Assembly: GCA_964344495.1 (NCBI GenBank)
Contig: CAYFNI010000104.1
Span: 1-7,388, forward strand
DNA length: 7,388 nucleotides
Direction: 5' to 3'
DNA from: UBA6136 sp964344495
GTDB taxonomy: Bacteria; Pseudomonadota; Gammaproteobacteria; Methylococcales; Methylococcaceae
Positions 5,910 through 7,388 of this stretch are shown piece after piece. Positions within the stretch are counted from its first letter, which is position 1, and each line of letters begins with the position of its first letter. The notes below the pieces were generated by a model. That model was given only the letters and a program-made list of their open reading frames with translations. It was not told where the DNA came from and searched no databases. Made by a program: the position numbers and the translations under genes.

Positions 5910-7239
5910 TCAGCTTTCGCCTCGCGACGCGACCGCAAGACCCAGACTTTGCGCCAGGCTGATGAAGGTCGGGAAAGACGTGTTGACGTTGGCGCAATCG
6001 TGAATCGTGATCGGCGCCGATGCCCGCAAGCCAGCAATCGAAAAGGCCATCGCAATCCGGTGATCGCCGTGCGACTGAACCACCCCACCGCCCATCGGTC
6101 CGCCGCGCACGACCATGCCGTCTTCGGTCGGCACAGCGTCAACGCCCAGCACCTGCAGCCCATCCGCCATCACCTGAATGCGGTCGCTTTCCTTCACCCG
6201 CAACTCCTCGGCACCGGTCAGGCGTGTCTCGCCCTCGGCACAGGCGGCGGCCACGAACAGCACCGGGAACTCATCNNNNNNNNNNGGCCAGCGGCACCAG
6301 TGCCTGCGGAATATCGATGCCTTTCAGCTGACTGGAACGGATACGGATGTCGGCCACTGGCTCGCCGCCCGCTTCACGCGGATTCAGAATCTCGATGTCG
6401 GCGCCCATCAGCTTGAGAATATCGATGACACCGGTGCGGGTCGGGTTGATGCCGACATGTTGGAGCACGACATCAGCATCTTTCGCGATCGAGGCGCCCA
6501 CCATGAAAAACGCAGCGGACGAAATGTCGCTGGGCACATCAATGTCACAGGCGGTCAGCGTGCCGCCGGAGGTCACCGAAATGACGTTGCCTTCACGCTG
6601 CACCGGATAACCGAACCCGGCCAGCATGCGCTCGGTGTGGTCGCGTGTCGGCGCCGGCTCCGACACGGAGGTCGTGCCTTCGGCATAGAGCCCCGCCAGC
6701 AACAGACACGATTTGACCTGGGCGCTGGCCATCGGCATGTCATAGTGCAGACCCTTGAGCGACGCGCCGCCATGGATATGCAGCGGCGACGTGCCCTTCT
6801 CGGTGGTGTCGATGCGGGCCCCCATCTGCCGCAGCGGTTCGGTGACGCGCTTCATCGGTCGCTTGGACAGCGAGGGGTCGCCGGTCAGCACCGCATCGAA
6901 ACGCTGGCCGGCGAGCAGGCCGGACAACAGACGCATGGAAGTCCCCGAATTGCCAAGGTAAAGCGCTTCGGTCGGTGGCTTGAGGCCATGCAAGCCGACA
7001 CCATGGATGGTCACCTTGCCCTCACTCGGGCCCTCGATCTGGACGCCCATGGCCTTGAAGGCCTTCATGGTCGACAGGCAGTCCTCCGCCTCCAGAAAAC
7101 CAGTGACATGGGTCGTGCCCTCTGCCAGTGAACCCAGCATGATCGAGCGGTGGGAAATGGATTTGTCGCCGGGCACCCGTGCCTCGCCCCGCAAGGTTCC
7201 ACCCGGCTGTACCAGAAAGGTCACATTCGTGTCATGCAT
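5910..7239 (-). CDS. aroA: 3-phosphoshikimate 1-carboxyvinyltransferase (EPSP synthase), class II type, interrupted by an assembly gap
   Basis: EPSP synthase joins shikimate-3-phosphate and phosphoenolpyruvate, the sixth step of the shikimate pathway. The 318 residues before the N-run contain GDKS (24-27), YLGNSGTSMRLL (94-105), SAQVK (172-176), RDHTE (199-203) and NPTR (265-268). GDKX, SAQXK, RXHXE and NXTR are the four patterns described for class II enzymes, so this resembles the Bacillus/pseudomonad type, not the E. coli type. After the N-run come DEFPVLFVAAA, the catalytic-region EELRVKESDR and GDHRIAMAF. Frames on the two sides differ because ten N were inserted; replacing them with one codon gives a 440-residue protein of normal length. 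The gene is therefore probably intact. The ATG at 7239-7237 overlaps the tyrA stop by 8 bases and has GGA 8 bases upstream. cmk follows after 2 bases. Confidence 0.95.
6276..6285. other. Run of ten N (assembly gap) inside aroA
   Basis: Ten undetermined bases fall at clean codon boundaries: GCC (Ala) ends the upstream part in one frame and GAT (Asp) begins the downstream part in another. Family alignment predicts VPLA-I-DEFPVLF, meaning a single isoleucine codon is missing. The length ten is thus a placeholder, not a measured size, and the apparent frameshift is an artefact. Confidence 0.9.
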
Positions 7240-7388
7240 CTTGTTTTTCCAATTGATTCAGAAATCGTTGTCGCGCGTCACGCGCGGATGTGAACAGTGC
7301 CAGCAGCGACGCTGCATCACCCGTTTCGATCAGTTCGGCCGCCCGCTGCAACGCAGAACGGTAATCCTGTATGAGCGGCACAATCTGC
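7232..7388 (-). CDS. tyrA: Prephenate dehydrogenase, C-terminal end only (partial)
   Basis: The minus-strand frame entering from the right edge gives 51 residues beginning QIVPLIQDYRSAL and ending in TSARDARQRFLNQLEKQDA, then TGA at 7234-7232. The arrangement LIQDYRSALQRA, a helix, then ARDARQRF matches the C-terminal helices of bacterial prephenate dehydrogenases, where the final A-R-x-x-R-x-x-F pattern is common. The enzyme oxidises prephenate to 4-hydroxyphenylpyruvate in tyrosine synthesis. Its place directly before aroA supports the call, because tyrA precedes or is fused to aroA in many gammaproteobacteria. The catalytic and NAD-binding parts lie outside the window, so identity rests on a short tail and on context. 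Confidence 0.75.
   Translation of the reverse strand, partial: QIVPLIQDYRSALQRAAELIETGDAASLLALFTSARDARQRFLNQLEKQDA

Noticed and set aside
5910..6263. aroA as a broken pseudogene or two separate genes
   Set aside because: The only break is the N-run; one inserted codon restores a complete enzyme with all motifs present.
6178..7131. 317-codon plus-strand frame opposite aroA
   Set aside because: It reads through the undetermined bases, is rich in Arg, His and Gln as expected of an antisense shadow, and lies opposite a conserved gene.

Overview
The window is a housekeeping segment of a gammaproteobacterial chromosome. All confidently called genes lie on the minus strand, so they are read here from high to low coordinates. 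The evidence for a gammaproteobacterium is the run tyrA-aroA-cmk-rpsA-ihfB-lapB, a six-domain ribosomal protein S1 very close to that of E. coli, a true IHF-beta and a LapB with its rubredoxin-like tail. A C-terminal S1 tail ending in MPTLGDIFKEQMENK looks more like pseudomonad or other non-enteric gammaproteobacterial S1 than like enteric S1. The genus cannot be named from this sequence. Base composition is moderately GC-rich, and long overlapping open frames on the other strand are shadows of that.

Layout, in the direction of transcription. The C-terminal end of a prephenate dehydrogenase (tyrA, 7388-7232) overlaps by 8 bases the start of aroA (7239-5910), a class II type EPSP synthase. aroA is interrupted by ten N (6276-6285) that appear to replace a single codon. 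cmk (5907-5236) follows aroA after 2 bases. A terminator-like hairpin (about 5191-5219) and a leader without a clear Shine-Dalgarno precede rpsA (5134-3464). A strong non-terminator hairpin (3429-3452) lies between rpsA and ihfB (3412-3116, GTG start). A strong intrinsic terminator (3043-3085) ends this block.

The second transcription unit is lapB (2937-1726), cysC (1667-1044, a TTG start chosen here) and galU (1047-169), with a 4-base ATGA overlap between cysC and galU. It ends in a 13-bp perfect stem at 121-153. The small LapA membrane protein, often encoded just before lapB, is absent. Bases 2-103 hold what may be the last 33 codons of an unrecognised gene on the plus strand, converging on galU.

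Functionally, the first block joins aromatic amino-acid synthesis (TyrA, AroA) to CMP recycling (Cmk), translation (S1) and nucleoid architecture (IHF-beta). The second joins control of lipopolysaccharide synthesis (LapB) and UDP-glucose supply (GalU) with a stand-alone APS kinase (CysC). I found no mobile element, CRISPR array, tRNA, rRNA or evidence of an undescribed system. The points worth a second look are the aroA assembly gap, the cysC insertion between lapB and galU, and several intergenic RNA structures.
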